Shown here: piece after piece, positions 32,700 to 32,721 of the stretch
Numbering within the stretch: the stretch's first letter is position 1
Layout of the letters: each line of letters starts with the position of its first letter
DNA from: Acidimicrobiaceae bacterium
Lineage (GTDB): Bacteria; Actinomycetota; Acidimicrobiia; Acidimicrobiales; UBA8190
Assembly: GCA_003151475.1 (NCBI GenBank)
Contig: PLXQ01000071.1
Span: 6,731 to 39,451, forward strand
Direction: 5' to 3'
Length of the DNA: 32,721 bases
Notes under the pieces: model-generated
Seen by the model: the letters and a program-made list of their open reading frames with translations, nothing else
Told to the model about the DNA's origin: nothing
The model's database searches: none
Made by a program: the position numbers and the translations under genes

Positions 32700-32721
32700 C
32701 CCCCCCCCCCCCCCCCCCCCC
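32700..32721. other. Terminal 22-base C homopolymer (probable artefact)
   Basis: The window ends in an uninterrupted run of C with no parallel elsewhere in the sequence. Such a run at a contig end is typical of poly-G read artefacts from two-colour sequencing chemistry rather than real DNA. Confidence 0.7.

Overview
The window is about 32.7 kb of very GC-rich bacterial chromosome. The gene content points to Actinomycetota, most likely a non-mycobacterial lineage such as Acidimicrobiia. Supporting points are an actinobacterial-type GlnE, a 614-residue NAD synthase with a nitrilase domain, a homologue of the mycothiol-dependent reductase Rv2466c, a DUF5134 protein, frequent GTG starts, and TAnnnT -10 boxes placed very close to start codons. 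The lineage call is inference, because there is no rRNA or other phylogenetic marker here. I see no tRNA, rRNA, CRISPR array, insertion sequence or prophage. Both ends look like contig edges: the left end cuts through a sigma factor gene, and the right end finishes in a 22-base run of C that looks artefactual.

Layout. 1-5.9 kb is housekeeping: a truncated group 1/2 sigma factor, an unknown helical protein, nadE (all minus strand) and glnE (plus). 5.9-7.9 kb holds a cupin, a possible 31-residue membrane peptide and a class III aminotransferase, all minus. 7.9-11.4 kb is a split Kdp signalling module: the KdpD/Usp sensor half is on the minus strand, and the histidine kinase half plus KdpE are divergent on the plus strand. 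11.4-14.8 kb has a D-aminoacylase-family amidohydrolase, a crotonase and a small lipoprotein.

14.9-22.0 kb is the most distinctive part, an envelope copper/redox neighbourhood. It contains a secreted PHM/DBM-like copper monooxygenase with all six copper ligands, two multi-pass membrane proteins (one DUF5134), a Cu+ P-type ATPase with an added ninth membrane segment and a YtkA/FixH-like outer domain, and a DoxX-Rieske fusion with a Tat-like motif. These genes could jointly deliver copper to, and electrons through, the outer face of the membrane. That joint role is inference from co-location.

22.1-24.2 kb carries csrA without flagellar genes, preceded by a 24-codon open frame that overlaps its start. 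It also carries a STAS protein lacking the phosphorylatable serine, and two small exported or anchored proteins, one behind a SigF/sigma-B-type promoter. 24.2-28.6 kb is a metabolic and redox set (epimerase, AhpD-like protein, two SDRs, DsbA-like reductase) with a decayed ECF sigma factor tail between two genes. 28.7-32.7 kb has a UvrD/PcrA-type helicase and a metal-resistance operon (MerR-type regulator with extra Cys domain, then an ArsP/DUF318-type permease) behind a textbook MerR promoter with a 19-bp spacer.
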